From: Diplonema papillatum
Taxonomy: Eukaryota; Euglenozoa; Diplonemea; Diplonemida; Diplonemidae
Length of the DNA stretch: 64,000 nt
Direction of reading: 5' to 3'
NCBI GenBank assembly: GCA_030068145.1
Contig: JAPJBO010000052.1
Location: forward strand, 310,001-374,000
A program made the translations under genes and the position numbers. This document shows positions 29,705 through 40,744 of the stretch, in pieces. The first letter of the stretch is position 1, and each line of letters starts with the position of its first letter. Under the pieces are notes generated by a model, which was not told the origin of the DNA, did no database searches, and was given only the letters and a program-made list of their open reading frames with translations.

Positions 29705-30828
29705 TTAGTTTCGTAGTCTGAGCCTGCGTCTTTTGGATGGTGTATCCTGCTCTTCTAGGTCAAACACAGGGGGGGTTAGTTCTGGGGTCTCTTCTCGAGC
29801 TCTCTTCCCAAAAGTCAGGGTGAGTGGAGACTTTGGTGAGTCAGGGGCAACAACTTTGGTGTCCACTTTGGCATTTGCCTTGAGTTTCCGGTCTAGCTCT
29901 GGCTTCTTTGCATCAAAGGTGTGGCAAGCCACCTTTTCAGCAGCCTGAGATGCTGAGGCTGGTGCTGGAAGCCTTGTGAGGATCAAGCTCTCCAACAATT
30001 TCATGTGGTCAGAAAGCTCTGTCACAGCTGACTTCCAGGGTTCTACAGGTGGGGCTTCCTTTTCTTTGGCAGCAGCAACTTCTTCCTTCTCTTCAACTTC
30101 CTCAAAAGCTTCTTCCTCAACCTCAGGAACCTCAGGAAGAGGCTGGTATTCCCACAGGGGCTCAATTTCAACTTCTTCTTGTTTCACAACTGCCTCAGCT
30201 TCAACAAGGGTGTCACCAGCAGCATCTGCAGCTTCCTGTGCTTCAGCAACAGCCTTGATGCAGGCAGCTGCAGCCCTTGCACTCCTTTTTTTAGATGGTT
30301 GGGCAAGAGGGATTTCTTCTTCTTCATCTTCTTCTTGCTTAATATCAAACTCTAGAACCTGCAGTGGTGATGGCATGAAACGGTAGAAGGGACGCAGCCC
30401 ATCTCCAACAGCCATCATGGCGCAATGAAAAAGGTCACCATCTCCTCCTGTTATGGAAAGCCTCCATGCCTGGACCAACACACCACCAACCTTGTCTCTG
30501 GTGTTGAAGCCTCCAGTCTTGATGGAAGCTTTGAGGCGTGCCCATGTTCCATCTGCAAGCTGTGTTCCTGCAAACCAGTTAACCAGATTGTACTTGTGGT
30601 GCAGCTCCAAGCCTGCATCTCCCTGCAAGTTTCCTTTTTTGATGGCTTCCAAGACACTTGTTTCTTGGGCGAATGTGCACCAACACCAAACTTCTTTTCT
30701 AACTTGGTGGATTTTTGCACCCATGAAGTCACCAATTTGGTGAACTCATCCTTCCCATGGTTCACCCATGCGTACTTCACCTTTCCTCTTGACTCTTTTT
30801 CTTCACGCCAAAAGAACTGGTCAGACAT
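29705..30828 (-). pseudogene. Acidic/Lys-rich protein of unknown family, copy I (one-base frameshift)
   Basis: The ATG at 30828 opens MSDQFFWREEKES, and the frame ends at TTA 29705-29707. Compared with copy II (52238-54104) one C is missing near 30677 (GGTGCACATTC versus GGTGCCACATTC), which splits the gene into two frames. Without that loss it would encode about 374 residues. The N-terminal 160 residues look folded (WVNHGKDEF, KKFGVGA, LELHHKYNLVNWFAGTQLADGTWARLKASIKTGG cut into short motifs, FHCAMMAVGDGLRPFYRFMP). The C-terminal half is Glu/Ala-rich and ends in a basic patch, PSKRRRLRLRN, that looks like a nuclear localisation signal. I recognise no family. Its presence in an inverted duplication among transposons suggests a mobile-element accessory gene. 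Confidence 0.7.
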
Positions 30829-30848
30829 GGGGTTGAGGAGAGCGGTAG

Positions 30849-31058
30849 CATGCAGGGTCAAAACCTTGTGTCTTTTTAAAACGCTCCCGCGGGGCCGATG
30901 GAGCCCTAAAAATATTTTTGGAAAAAAAAAAATTGCTCAACTTCCTCAAAAATTACTGCAGAGTTTGTTCCAAAATTTTAAAATTCAAAAAACCCAATTT
31001 TTTTCCAGAAATTTTTTTTTTGCCATTTCCAAAAGACACAAGGTTTTGACCCTGCATG
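30849..31058. mobile_element. CATG-MITE copy (210 bp)
   Basis: GTAG at 30845-30848 and 31059-31062. The matching sequence without the insert is at 32805-32840 in inverted orientation. Confidence 0.95.
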
Positions 31059-31086
31059 GTAGGTGGCTGCTCCGTCGGTGTGATAA

Positions 31087-31295
31087 CATGCAGGGTCAGA
31101 ACCTTGTGTCTTTTTAAACGCTCCTGCGGGGCCGATGGACCCCAAAAAAATTTTTGGAAAAAAAAATTTTTGCTCAACTTCCTCAAAAGTTACTGCAGAG
31201 TTTGTTCCAAACTTTTAAAATTCAAAAAACCCATTTTTTTTCTGGAAATTTTTTTTGGCCATTTCCAAAAAGACACAAGGTTTTGACCCTGCATG
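31087..31295. mobile_element. CATG-MITE copy (209 bp)
   Basis: ATAA at 31083-31086 and 31296-31299. Confidence 0.93.
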
Positions 31296-31299
31296 ATAA

Positions 31300-31403
31300 C
31301 ATGGGGGTCAAAACCTTGTGTCTTTTTAAAACGCTCGCGGGGCGATGGCCTAAAAAAAAAATTTGGAAAAAAAAAAATTTGCTCAACTTCCTCAAAAATT
31401 ACA
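31300..31403. mobile_element. CATG-MITE copy, left half only
   Basis: Starts directly after the ATAA of the previous copy and is cut where the GCTTCGCCCGAACTTT array begins. Confidence 0.8.
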
Positions 31404-32536
31404 GCGCCCGACTTTGTTTTGCCCGATCTTAGCTTCACTTTGCTTCACCCGAACTTTGCTTCCCCAGAACTTTGCTTCGCCCGAACTTTGCTTCACCAGA
31501 ACTTAGCTTCGCCCGAACTTTGCTTCACCCGAACTTAGCTTCACCCGAACTTAGCTTCGCCCGAACTTTGTTTCGCCCGATCTTAGCTTCACCAGACTTT
31601 GCTTCCCCGAACTTTGCTTCCCAGAACTTAGCTTCGCCCGGACTTTGTTTCGCCCGAACTTAGCTTGACCCGAACTTTGCTTCGCCCGAACTTTGCTTCA
31701 CCAGAACTTAGCTTCGCCCGAACTTTGCTTCGCCCGAACTTTGCTTCCCAGAACTTTGTTTCGCCCGAACTTTGCTTCACCAGAACTTTGCTTCATCCGA
31801 ACTTTGCTTCCCCCAGAACTTAGCTTCGCCCGGACTTTGTTTCGCCCGAACTTAGCTTGACCCGAACTTTGCTTCGCCCGAACTTTGCTTCACCAGAACT
31901 TAGCTTCCCCCAGACTTTGTTTTGCCCGAACTTTGCTTCACCAGAACTTTGCTTCATCCGAACTTAGCTTACCCAGAACTTAGCTTCGCCCGAACTTTGT
32001 TTCGCCCGAACTTTGTTTCGCCCGAACTTAGCTTCACCAGAACTTTGCTTCACCCGAACTTAGCTTCGCCCGAACTTTGCTTCAGCTTCCCCCAGAACTT
32101 TGTTTCGCCCGAACTTTGCTTCACCAGAACTTTGCTTCATCCGAACTTAGCTTCGCCCAGAACTTTGCTTCACCCGAACTTAGCTTCGCCCGAACTTTGC
32201 TTCACCAGAACTTAGCTTCACCCGAACTTTGCTTCACCCGAACTTAGCTTCGCCCGAACTTTGTTTCGCCCGATCTTAGCTTCACAGAACGTCGAACTTT
32301 GCTTCACCCAGAACTTAGCTTCGCCCGGACTTTGTTTCGCCCGAACTTAGCTTCACCTTCGCCCGAACTTTGCTTCACCAGAACTTTGCTCACCCGAACT
32401 TAGCTTCGCCCGACCGAACTTTGCTTCGCCTGAACTTTGTTTCGCCCGAACTTAGCTTCACCCGAACTTTGCTTCACCAGAACTTAGCATTGCCCGAACT
32501 TAGCTTCGCCCGAACTTTGCTGTTCCCCGAACTTTA
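31404..32536. repeat. Minisatellite, CTTCGCCCGAACTTTG unit
   Basis: About 1.1 kb of 16-18 base units (GCTTCACCAGAACTTAGCTT and variants). ORFs reading through it are repeat artefacts. Confidence 0.95.
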
Positions 32537-32591
32537 ACTGCTGCCTCCAGTCTCGCCACGCGCCGGCCTTAGCCGAGCGCACGTACTTTAT

Positions 32592-32800
32592 CATGCAGGG
32601 TCAATACCTTGTGTCTTTTTAAAACGCTCCCGCGGGGCCGATGAAGCCCTAAAAATTATTTTTGAAAAAAAAAATTTGCTCAACTTCCTCAAAAATTACT
32701 GCAGAGTTTGTTCCAAACTTTTAAAACTCAAAAAACCCATTTTTTCTGGAATTTTTTTTTTGGCTATTTCCAAAAAGACACAAGGTTTTGACCCTGCATG
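32592..32800. mobile_element. CATG-MITE copy (209 bp)
   Basis: TTAT at 32588-32591 and 32801-32804. Confidence 0.93.
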
Positions 32801-32845
32801 TTATCACATCCGACGGAGCAGCCACCTACCGCTCACTCCTCAATG
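32801..32845. repeat. Inverted copy of the sequence upstream of gene copy I
   Basis: The reverse complement reads GAGCGGTAGGTGGCTGCTCC and matches 30838-30848 plus 31059-31086 with the MITE absent. It serves as an empty site for the GTAG insertion. Confidence 0.85.
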
Positions 32846-32958
32846 CTGATTTATCGGGGGAATCAACGACCCGAATATGACCGCACTGGTGTGACTTTCC
32901 AAGCATACACCATGATCCAGAATAGTGGTTGTGGTGGGTGAAACGTAAAGCGTTTAAC

Positions 32959-32990
32959 ATGCAGGGTCAAAATCTTGTGTCTTTTTTCGA
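32959..32990. mobile_element. CATG-MITE terminal fragment
   Basis: Only the left terminus and the first bases of the family are present before unrelated sequence. Confidence 0.7.
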
Positions 32991-33101
32991 CCTCTCCTCC
33001 GGGGAAAAAACACGTACATTCCGGTGCAATAGGCCCCCACCGATCATAAACCTACTTTTTTGGCGGAAAATCGCCTGTTCCTGACATACTTTTTTTCGTG
33101 T

Positions 33102-33763
33102 CACGCCTGTCACGCGTGACGCGTCACACCGTCACGCGTGACGCGTCACACCGTCACGCGTGACGCGTCACACCGTCACGCGTGACGCGTCACACGTCAC
33201 GCGTGACGCGTCACGCATCACACGTGACGCGTCACGCGTCACACGTGACGCGTCACGCGTCACACGTGACGCGTCACGCGTCACACGTGACACGTCACAC
33301 CGTCAACCGTGACGCGTCACGCGTCACACGTGACGCGTCACACAGTCAACCATGACGCGTCACGCGTCACACGTGACGCGTCACACCGTCACACGTGACG
33401 CGTCACACCGTCAACCGTGACGCGTCACGCGTCACACGTGACGCGTCACACCGTCACACGTGACGCGTCACACCGTCAACCGTGACGCGTCACGCGTCAC
33501 ACGTGACGCGTCACACAGTCAACCGTGACGCGTCACGCGTCACACGTGACGTCACACCGTCACACGTGACGCGTCACATGTCAAACGTGACGCGTCACAC
33601 GTCAAACGTGACGCGTCACGCGTCAAACGTGATGCGTCACACGTCAAACGTGACGCGTCACGCGTCAAACGTGACGCGTCACACGACACATGTGTGACGC
33701 GTCACGACGTTTTTTACGCGTCACATACGCGTCACATGTGACGCGTCACACCGTCACACGTAT
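33102..33763. repeat. Satellite CACGCGTGACGCGTCACAC
   Basis: About 660 bases of self-complementary ACGCGTGACGCGT/GTCACACGTGACGCG units. A related but distinct array lies at 51350-51955. Confidence 0.95.
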
Positions 33764-33971
33764 CATGCAGGGTCAAACACTTGTGTCTTTTTGGAAATGG
33801 CCAAAAAAAAATTTCCGAAAAAAAATGGGTTTTTTTGAATTTTAAAAGTTTGGAACAAACTCTGCAGTAATTTTTGATGACGTTGAGCAAATTTTTTTTT
33901 TTCCAACATTTTTTTTGGGGTCCGGCTCCGTGGGGCGTTTTTAAAAAGACACAAGGTTTTGACCCTGCATG
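33764..33971. mobile_element. CATG-MITE copy (208 bp)
   Basis: GTAT at 33760-33763 and 33972-33975. Inserted at the end of the CGCGTGACG satellite. Confidence 0.93.
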
Positions 33972-33979
33972 GTATACTA

Positions 33980-34184
33980 CATGCAGGGTCAAAACCTTGT
34001 GTCTTTTTGAAAATGGCAAAAAAAAATTTCCGGAAAAATTGGTTTTTTGAATTTTAAAGTTTGGGACAAACTCTGCAGTAATTTTGAGGAAGTTGAGCAA
34101 AATTTTTTTTTTCCCAAAATTTTTTTAGGGCTCCTCGGCCCCGCAGGAGCGTTTTAAAAAGACACAAGGTTTTGACCCTGCATG
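33980..34184. mobile_element. CATG-MITE copy (205 bp), no matching flanks
   Basis: Both termini present. The left flank ACTA and right flank ATAC differ, so one side has been altered since insertion. Confidence 0.88.
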
Positions 34185-34346
34185 ATACATGTAATACTGC
34201 CAGGTACATACCGGGTTGATGATCGCAAGTCGAGGCCACCACTTCAAGTTTCCGTGTCATCCTACCCCACCCTTCCCCCCCTCCTTCTGGATGCGTGTAG
34301 AGTGTGCGTAGTAGTTGTTGCGGGCCGGGGCAGCAGTCAGGCTTAA

Positions 34347-34558
34347 CATGCAGGGTCAAAACCTCGTGTCTTTTTAAAACGCTCCCGCGGGGCCGAAGGA
34401 GCCCTAAAAATTTTTGTGGAAAAAAAATATTTTGCTCAACTTCCTCAAAAATTACTGCAGAGTTTGTTCCAAACTTTTAAAATTCAAAAAACCCATTTTT
34501 TTTTTGGAAATAAAATTTTGGCCATTTCCAAAAAGACACAAGGTTCTGACCCTGCATG
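34347..34558. mobile_element. CATG-MITE copy (212 bp)
   Basis: TTAA at 34343-34346 and 34559-34562. Confidence 0.94.
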
Positions 34559-34608
34559 TTAACTTGAAAGTGGTACAAGATCTGATGGGTGAGTAGCCAC
34601 ACCCCCAG

Positions 34609-35588
34609 AGAGGCAGTGCTCTGCCTAAACATTAACCTAAGATTTTCCCCCCACAAGCGAGCTCCGTGGGCACATGCGACCGGACACTGTCGGGCAACGG
34701 TCCTTACGGTCGCGCCTGCACCTGAAGGAGTGGCGCCCTTTCCTGTACGAAGCCCGTAGAAGCAGTGCGGAGACGAGAGACCGACAGCCAGTCTAACTGC
34801 TACGCCCTCAATTGACGGCAGCCTTTTTCGCCTTCTCTTCTTCTTCTTGGCTCCACTAAGATCCTGGACACGACGTTAAACTGTCTAAACTGGCTAAAAG
34901 CGGAACGGGACGGTTGCATGGGAAAATACTCGACGTCGCTGCCTTGACTCGAACAGAAGGGGAATATGGCAGGGATTACAATTACAATCCTTTTAGCGTT
35001 ATTTGTGGATTAGAAGGTCGGTATTTTAAAGTCTCCGGTTGACCGTAGAGGCTTGGGTATGGCGGGGGTTGAGAAAAGTAAGAGAGTGCAACTCGTTTCG
35101 GGTGTTGTGTCACTCCGTTGTGAAAAAAAAGTGTTCTGCTACGGTGTGAAAAGCCAGGAAGTTTCGACGCTAATCTTCGACTCTTGATTATCATGCAGGG
35201 TCAAAACCTTGTGTCTTTTTGAAAATGGCCAAAAAAAAATTTCCAGAAAAAAAATGGGTTTTTTGAATTTTAAAAGTTTGGAACAAACTCTGCAGTAATT
35301 TTTGAGGAAGTTGAGCAAAAAATTTTTTTTCCAACTTTTTTTTTTGGGGTCCATCGGCTCCGCGGGAGCGTTTTAAAAAGACACAAGGTTCTGACCCTGC
35401 ATGTTATGTTCACCGGGTTGCGTGCTCGTCAGGAAGATCCCGGTGCCTGGCTTTTCTTCTGGGTGGTTTCGTGTTGCTCGGCGGCTGTGTGCTACGAGGC
35501 ATGCATGAGGGGAGGGAAAAAGGAAAAACTGGGGGAGAAAAAAAGGGGGGAAAATCTTAGTTTAATGTTTAGGCAGGACACTGCCTCT
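34609..35588. mobile_element. Candidate non-autonomous DNA element with 44-bp terminal inverted repeats
   Basis: 34609-34652 (AGAGGCAGTGCTCTGCCTAA onward to CCCCCC) pairs with 35545-35588 with three mismatches. No clear target duplication is visible. The interior includes a segment (34990-35191 plus 35408-35460) that recurs inverted at about 61790-62070, and a nested CATG-MITE. Confidence 0.55.
35192..35403. mobile_element. CATG-MITE copy (212 bp)
   Basis: TTAT at 35188-35191 and 35404-35407. The paralogous uninserted site at 61827-61830 reads TTAA. Confidence 0.95.
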
Positions 35589-35942
35589 CATGCATGTTTG
35601 ATGCTAGCATCAAGTCTTCTTCGAAGAGCGTGTAAAATAGAAAAGGGAAAAGGGGATAAGGGAAAAGGGGTCGCGGGGAGTGTGAGACTGGGGGGGGAGT
35701 TGGGGTTTTGAGGGTGTGTGGGAAGGGGGAGTACAAACAGCGGAGAGGGAAACGGCCTGGATGTTTGCGTAATACTACCCCTGTCCAACCTCTTAGAGAG
35801 TGGAAATAGGAGGCATCGCGTACGTCAAATGGTGGAAACGGAAAATGGGATTCCACTAGATGCGCCTTCGGCGCTCAAGCAAGCTTGCTAGTATGTGTGT
35901 GTGTGTGTGTGTGTGTGTGTTGGAATCCCTTCTGTTTCTTCG
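35589..35942. other. Spacer with 16-bp palindrome and (TG)n
   Basis: TTGATGCTAGCATCAA (35598-35613) is a perfect palindrome. A (TG)n run lies at about 35893-35920. No gene seen. Confidence 0.6.
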
Positions 35943-35963
35943 CTATTCCTGGAGAGTCGATAG

Positions 35964-36174
35964 CATGCAGGGTCAAAACCTTGTGTCTTTTTGGAAATGG
36001 CCAAAATTTTATTTCCGGAAAAAAAATGGGTTTTTTGAATTTTAAAAGTTTGGAACAAACTCTGCAGTAATTTTTGAGGAAGTTGAGCAATTTTTTTTTT
36101 TCCAAAAAAATTTTTAGGGCTCCATCAGCCCCGCGGGAGCGTTTTAAAAAGACACAAGGTTTTGACCCTGCATG
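35964..36174. mobile_element. CATG-MITE copy (211 bp)
   Basis: ATAG at 35960-35963 and 36175-36178. Lies near the 3' end of the transposase-like gene. Confidence 0.95.
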
Positions 36175-36890
36175 ATAGAACGCATGTGGCTCCGTTCTTG
36201 GCTGTTCCGCTATCTCCCAGCTGTTTATTGCAGCAGAGCAAAAGGAGAGGCATCCGTCGAAGCCACGGGAAAAAGGCCTGCTGGCGCAAGACGAAGTCGG
36301 GTTCGATGTCCGTCCTGCACTCGCGGTACTGCAGCTTTTCTGTCGAGCCTGCCCGCAAACACTTGCCCCAGTCTCCAGCAAAGCAATTGGGGCAGAAGCA
36401 GCTGAGGTCGCGAATGAGCGGGCGATCGTGCACCGCGGGGGCATTGCACCAGCTCCTGCTCTGGGAAATCCCGTCTGCACCAACGGCGATGACCTTTTCA
36501 CGGATTTCCGTGGTGCGATCGGGGGTGAACGAGATGAAATCTCTTCCCGCCACAGTGTTCTTTGAGAACGCGCACGACGACGGGCGGCCCGAGCTTTCTT
36601 GCTCAGTTTGGGTGTGTGCAGCTGCCTCTGTTGCTGTGTACCTTCCTGGTAAGGGTACCTTCCGTGGCTTCTGGACTTCTCTTTTTGATCTTTTTTGGGA
36701 GGGGAGGTTTTTCCTTTCAGAGCGAGCTGCCGCTTCGGCTTCCGCCCGATCCCGGAACTGCGTCTCACGCCGTGCAAGGACTTGCTGAGACTGCTTGGCC
36801 AAGCATGCTGACTTGGGATCGGAGAAAGTGGCGGAACGAGACTCGACGCGGAGGACATCCTTTTGTCTTCCCCCTTCGGCATCCCAGTAC

Positions 36891-37102
36891 CATGCAGGGT
36901 CAAAACCTTGTGTCTTTTTAAAACGCTCCCGCGGGGCCGATGGAGCCCTAAAAAAAATTTTGGAAAAAAAAAGTTTTGCTCAACTTCCTCAAAAATTACT
37001 GCAGAGTTTGTTCCAAACTTTTAAAATTCAAAAACCCCATTTTTTTTCCAGAAATTTTTTTTTGGCCATTTCCAAAAAGACACGAGGTTTTGACCCTGCA
37101 TG
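36891..37102. mobile_element. CATG-MITE copy (212 bp) inside the HGKG-YWDAEGG motif
   Basis: GTAC at 36887-36890 and 37103-37106. Removing the element and one GTAC restores the reading frame across the motif. Confidence 0.96.
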
Positions 37103-38377
37103 GTACCCCTTCCCGTGCGACGACTCCCAGAAGTTGACGGTCCAGTTGAAGGAGTTCCTCCACAGGTGGAGGGCCGTCAACATGAAACGGTTCTTGAAGT
37201 GACTGCCTCCATCACTAAAGGAGAACAGTCCCCCAGCCCACATGTTCCTCACAACCCCGTACTCAAGAAAAAAGGTGTGGAGGGTTTGGACCGCCTGGAA
37301 CGAGTTCTCTTTTGTGTCGTCACTCAGGTAGAAGACGCAATGCGAGCGGAACACTCGTTTGTCCGGCAGGTACGCAGGGTCCAGTTTCCTGATGATGAAC
37401 ACCAGCATCGACATGCGTTGCTGTCCATACGCAATCTGCTGCGGACCCTCGTGGATCTGAGAGATGTACTTCGCGGAGTAGTCGAAGAACAGGATTGCCT
37501 GATCTACGCGCAGCCGCGTTTCCAGCTCCTTGAGGGAGGCCTTTTGATTGAGATCCGTGTCGTGATGGTCTTTGTACTTTTTCATTTGATCTTTCAAGAT
37601 CATCCGGTACTCAATCAGAGAGGCGCACCTCTCCTCAACTTCCCACACAGTTACGTCCTGTGGCTTCCCAGTTGTTTTGTTCTTTACCTTTTTTTTTTGG
37701 GCAACGAGGACTTTGTATGTCACTGTTTCCTCATCGGCAGGTGCAAAAGCCCCGTTTCCCTTCCCGATGAGCACTGGGGTTGTATCATTTTCGTGTTCTT
37801 CTGGAGAGGTCGGTGGTGAGAGGGAGCGGGGGGTGATGGTTTCTTCTTGCTCTTCTTCTTGCTTGTCTTCTCCTTCATTGTCGTCGTCTCCGAACGCCAG
37901 CACCCGACTCACATCTGGCACATTGTCGAGACAGAGGAGGGGAAGTAATGCCCCGTCATCCAGTTGGTGCACGTCCCTGGCCGCGTTTGCGCATGAGTCA
38001 CAGACGGCGGTGTGCTCTGAGAACTTGTCCCAGCGCGCGAACCCGTCGAGACAGAGTTGGGCTTCGTGGTGCCTGGGGCACCGAATCCGGGGATCCTTCG
38101 GTGTCTGGCAGACCCAGTGGGGACGAAGCCGCAAGAAGGTGGTCCTGCTGGCGATTCTCAGGTTACACCAGCCCTTGGCAGCTGCCTCCGCTTCCCACCA
38201 GTTGACGAAGTCCCTGTACAGGGTGCCAAAAGGAACGGGGCAGAAGTGCTTGAGGACCCAACCCTTCTGGGGATCCTTCTCGTCTGTCGGGGCTTTCTCG
38301 CCTGTTTCCGCGTCATGCAGCCGAAGCCTGACTCCGCCCACAATCGGAACGGCATTTACCTCCCAGAACGAGGATAT

Positions 38378-38589
38378 CATGCAGGGTCAGAACCTTGTGT
38401 CTTTTTGGAAATGGCCAAAATTTTATTTCCAGAAAAAAAATGGGTTTTTTGAATTTTAAAATTTTGGAACAAACTCTGTGGTAATTTTTGCGGAAGTTGA
38501 GCAAAATTTTTTTTTTGCCAATTTTTTTTTTTGGGGTCCATCGGCCCCGTGGGAGCGTTTTAAAAAGACACAAGGTTTTGACCTGCATG
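38378..38589. mobile_element. CATG-MITE copy (212 bp)
   Basis: ATAT at 38374-38377 and 38590-38593. First of three consecutive copies. Confidence 0.95.
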
Positions 38590-38599
38590 ATATTCATAT

Positions 38600-38811
38600 C
38601 ATGCAGGGTCAAAACCTTGTGTCTTTTTAAAACGCTCCCGCGGGGCCGATGGGCCCCAAAAAAAAATTTTGGAAAAAAAAAATTTTGCTCAACTTCCTCA
38701 AAAATTACTGCAGAGTTTGTTCCAAACTTTTAAAATCAAAAAACCCATCTTTTTTTCCGGAATTTATTTTTTTGCCATTTTCAAAAAGACACAAGGTTCT
38801 GACCCTGCATG
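38600..38811. mobile_element. CATG-MITE copy (212 bp)
   Basis: ATAT at 38596-38599 and 38812-38815. The right ATAT is shared with the next copy. Confidence 0.95.
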
Positions 38812-38815
38812 ATAT

Positions 38816-39027
38816 CATGCAGGGTCAAAACCTTGTGTCTTTTTAAAACGCTCCCGCGGAGCCGGTGGACCCCAAAAAAAAAAGTTGGAAAAAAAATTTT
38901 TTGCTCAACTTCATCAAAAATTGCTGCAGAGTTTGTTCCAAAATTTTAAAATTCAAAAAACCCAATTTTTTTCCAGAAATTTTTTTTTTGCCATTTCCAA
39001 AAAGACACAAGGTTTTGACCCTGCATG
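38816..39027. mobile_element. CATG-MITE copy (212 bp)
   Basis: ATAT at 38812-38815 and 39028-39031. This copy and the previous one are separated by only four bases, consistent with insertion into a pre-existing duplication. Confidence 0.95.
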
Positions 39028-39062
39028 ATATCACGCGCATCACCGACACGCGCTCCACGCCG

Positions 39063-39881
39063 TCAGACACCAAGGTGCGAAGAAAACACTTCCGACTCTT
39101 CCCAAAGTCGTTCACGTGCCTTCTCACCTCCTGCATGACGGTCTTCCGCTCTCGTTTTGGAAGGAGGAAAGAGGTCAGCGACCGCGGCCGGAAGGGGGCG
39201 GGATCCACACGACTTGCGCACGAAAGAGATGAGCACGGCCCGGTTGCGTCCGTGATTCTCGTGCCACAGGGCGGCCAAGGCCTCGGCCGGGTAGGCACGT
39301 CTCTTCTTCGGAGGATGTGGAGAAGGGCAAGGTGCCCGCCTCTTCCGCGAAACAGTGGGGGGCTCCGCCGGGCGCTGCTCAGCGTCGAGCACGAGGCCGC
39401 GAGGGCGATACCTTGCTGCCACAGTCGGCGGTGTTGCATTGGTATCCGGGGACGGGAGAAGAGTCGGCGGTGTTGTGTTGGTATCCGGGGACACTGGGGT
39501 GAGGAGGAGATGCCGTACTTTTTGATAGCACGGATTGCAGACAACTGGGGCTGTCGACCGCAGCGCAAGCAACGCGATGAAGTCGTTCTTCGCGAAGATC
39601 GCGTTGCTGACCTCCTTCACCCCCTCCGCATCCTTCTTCAGGGCCGCCTGAAGAGGGCGCTTCGGGACGCGGGAGGTGTTGCATGCAGAGCATGCATCCG
39701 ACCTCAGCGCTATTGTCTCCACACAAGCGATGCAAAACATGGGCGGCCGGTCGGACAAGTGCGGACAATCAGCCAAAAAAGCATCGACCACGGCCTGGAA
39801 GTGTGGCCGCACGCTTCGCGGGAGAGCGTGCAGCTCGACAGCACCGGCCAGCAGGCGGCACGAGAAGCACCCATACAGCAT
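39063..39881 (-). pseudogene. Cys-rich zinc-finger-like N-terminal part of the transposase-like gene
   Basis: From the ATG at 39881, 272 residues run to a TGA near 39063. CIACVETIALRSDACSAC and VVCNPCYQKV give CxxC pairs suggesting zinc binding. A Pro-rich linker and a basic patch (PPKKRRAYP) follow. Another minus frame over 39030-39180 (MQEVRRHVNDFGKSRKCFLR, then LVSDGVERVSVMRVI) looks coding and points straight at the transposase core across the three MITEs. This suggests one ancestral gene with a frameshift or intron near 39100-39170. The 32-bp sequence around 39885-39925 is tandemly duplicated. I infer a common origin with 35943-38373 from orientation and adjacency only. Confidence 0.5.
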
Positions 39882-39927
39882 TCCGTCCCTGTGCACGAGA
39901 AGCACCCATACGGCATTCCGTCCCTAT

Positions 39928-40139
39928 CATGCAGGGTCAAAACCTTGTGTCTTTTTGGAAATGGCCAAAAAAAAAATTCCGGAAAAAAAATGGGGTTTTT
40001 GAATTTTAAAAGTTTGGAACAAACTCTGCAGTAATTTTTGAGGAAGTTTAGCAAATTTTTTTTTTCCCAACTTTTTTTTTTGGGGTCCATCGGCTCCGCG
40101 GGAGCGTTTTAAAAAGACACAAGGTTTTGACCCTGCATG
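39928..40139. mobile_element. CATG-MITE copy (212 bp)
   Basis: CTAT at 39924-39927 and 40140-40143. Confidence 0.95.
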
Positions 40140-40204
40140 CTATGTGGGTTCACCCTTCATCGTTGCAACCTGAGAGGAAGAAGGATGGACTGGTTTTTGG
40201 CGGG

Positions 40205-40712
40205 TCTACACCTTGTCCGAGCTACACCTTGTCGGACAAGGTGTAGTTGGACGCTCCCGGACAAGGTGTAGTTGGCCCAATCCAAAATAGCCAGGGGCCA
40301 ACTACACCTTGTCCGGGGAGCCCTAACTACACCTTGTCCGGCGGCCAACTACACCTTGTCCGGCAGCCTCAACTACACCTTGTCCGGCAGCCCTAACTAC
40401 ACCTTGTCGGACAAGGTGTAGTTGGGGCTGCCGGACAAGGTGTAGTTGGGCCAATCCAAAATAGCCAGGGGCCAACTACACCTTGTCCGGGAGCCCTAAC
40501 TACACCTTGTCCGGCAGCCAACTACACCTTGTCCGGCACCCAACTACACCTTGTCCGGCAGCCCTAACTACACCTTGTCCGGCACCCAACTACACCTTGT
40601 CCGGCACCCAACTACACCTTGTCCGGGAGCCCCAACTACACCTTGTCCGGCAGCCAACTACACCTTGTCCGGCAGCCAACTACACCTTGTCCGGCAGCCA
40701 ACTACACCTTGT
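40205..40712. repeat. CTACACCTTGTCCGG satellite, left block
   Basis: Units of about 22 bases (CAACTACACCTTGTCCGGCA). At 40205-40480 they appear in both orientations, forming CTACACCTTGTC/GACAAGGTGTAG hairpins separated by a CCAATCCAAAATAGCCAGGG spacer. From 40480 only one orientation is present. Confidence 0.95.
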
Positions 40713-40744
40713 CCGGCAGGGCGGCGGTCCCGATACCGTCTCAT

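Larger units (their letters stand above)
35943..38373 (-). pseudogene. DDE-like transposase gene broken by MITE insertions
   Basis: Reading the minus strand and skipping the MITEs at 36891-37102 and 35964-36174 (plus one copy of each 4-bp duplication), one frame runs from about 38373 to a TAG at 35943-35945. Landmarks: FFDYSAKY with Asp at 37481-37483; FSDGGSHFKN with Asp at 37211-37213; WESSHGKG, then across the MITE YWDAEGG. The D...SDG...HGKG-x2-D-x-GG pattern is that of a widespread family of transposase-like proteins in animal and protist repeats, whose superfamily I cannot name with certainty. The C-terminal part is basic (SERKNLPSQKRSKR), then a Cys cluster CFCPNCFAGDWGKC. A CxxC pair (CDSCAN) and an acidic linker lie upstream of the core. 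An in-frame TGA lies at the 5' end, between two MITE sites. The gene is inactive here. Confidence 0.72.

Noticed and set aside
31404..32536. ORFs encoding ASPELCFARTLLHPN-type repeats
   Set aside because: Direct reading of a 16-18 base minisatellite.
33102..33763. CRISPR-like array of short palindromic repeats
   Set aside because: No unique spacers; the whole stretch is repeat, and the genome is eukaryotic.
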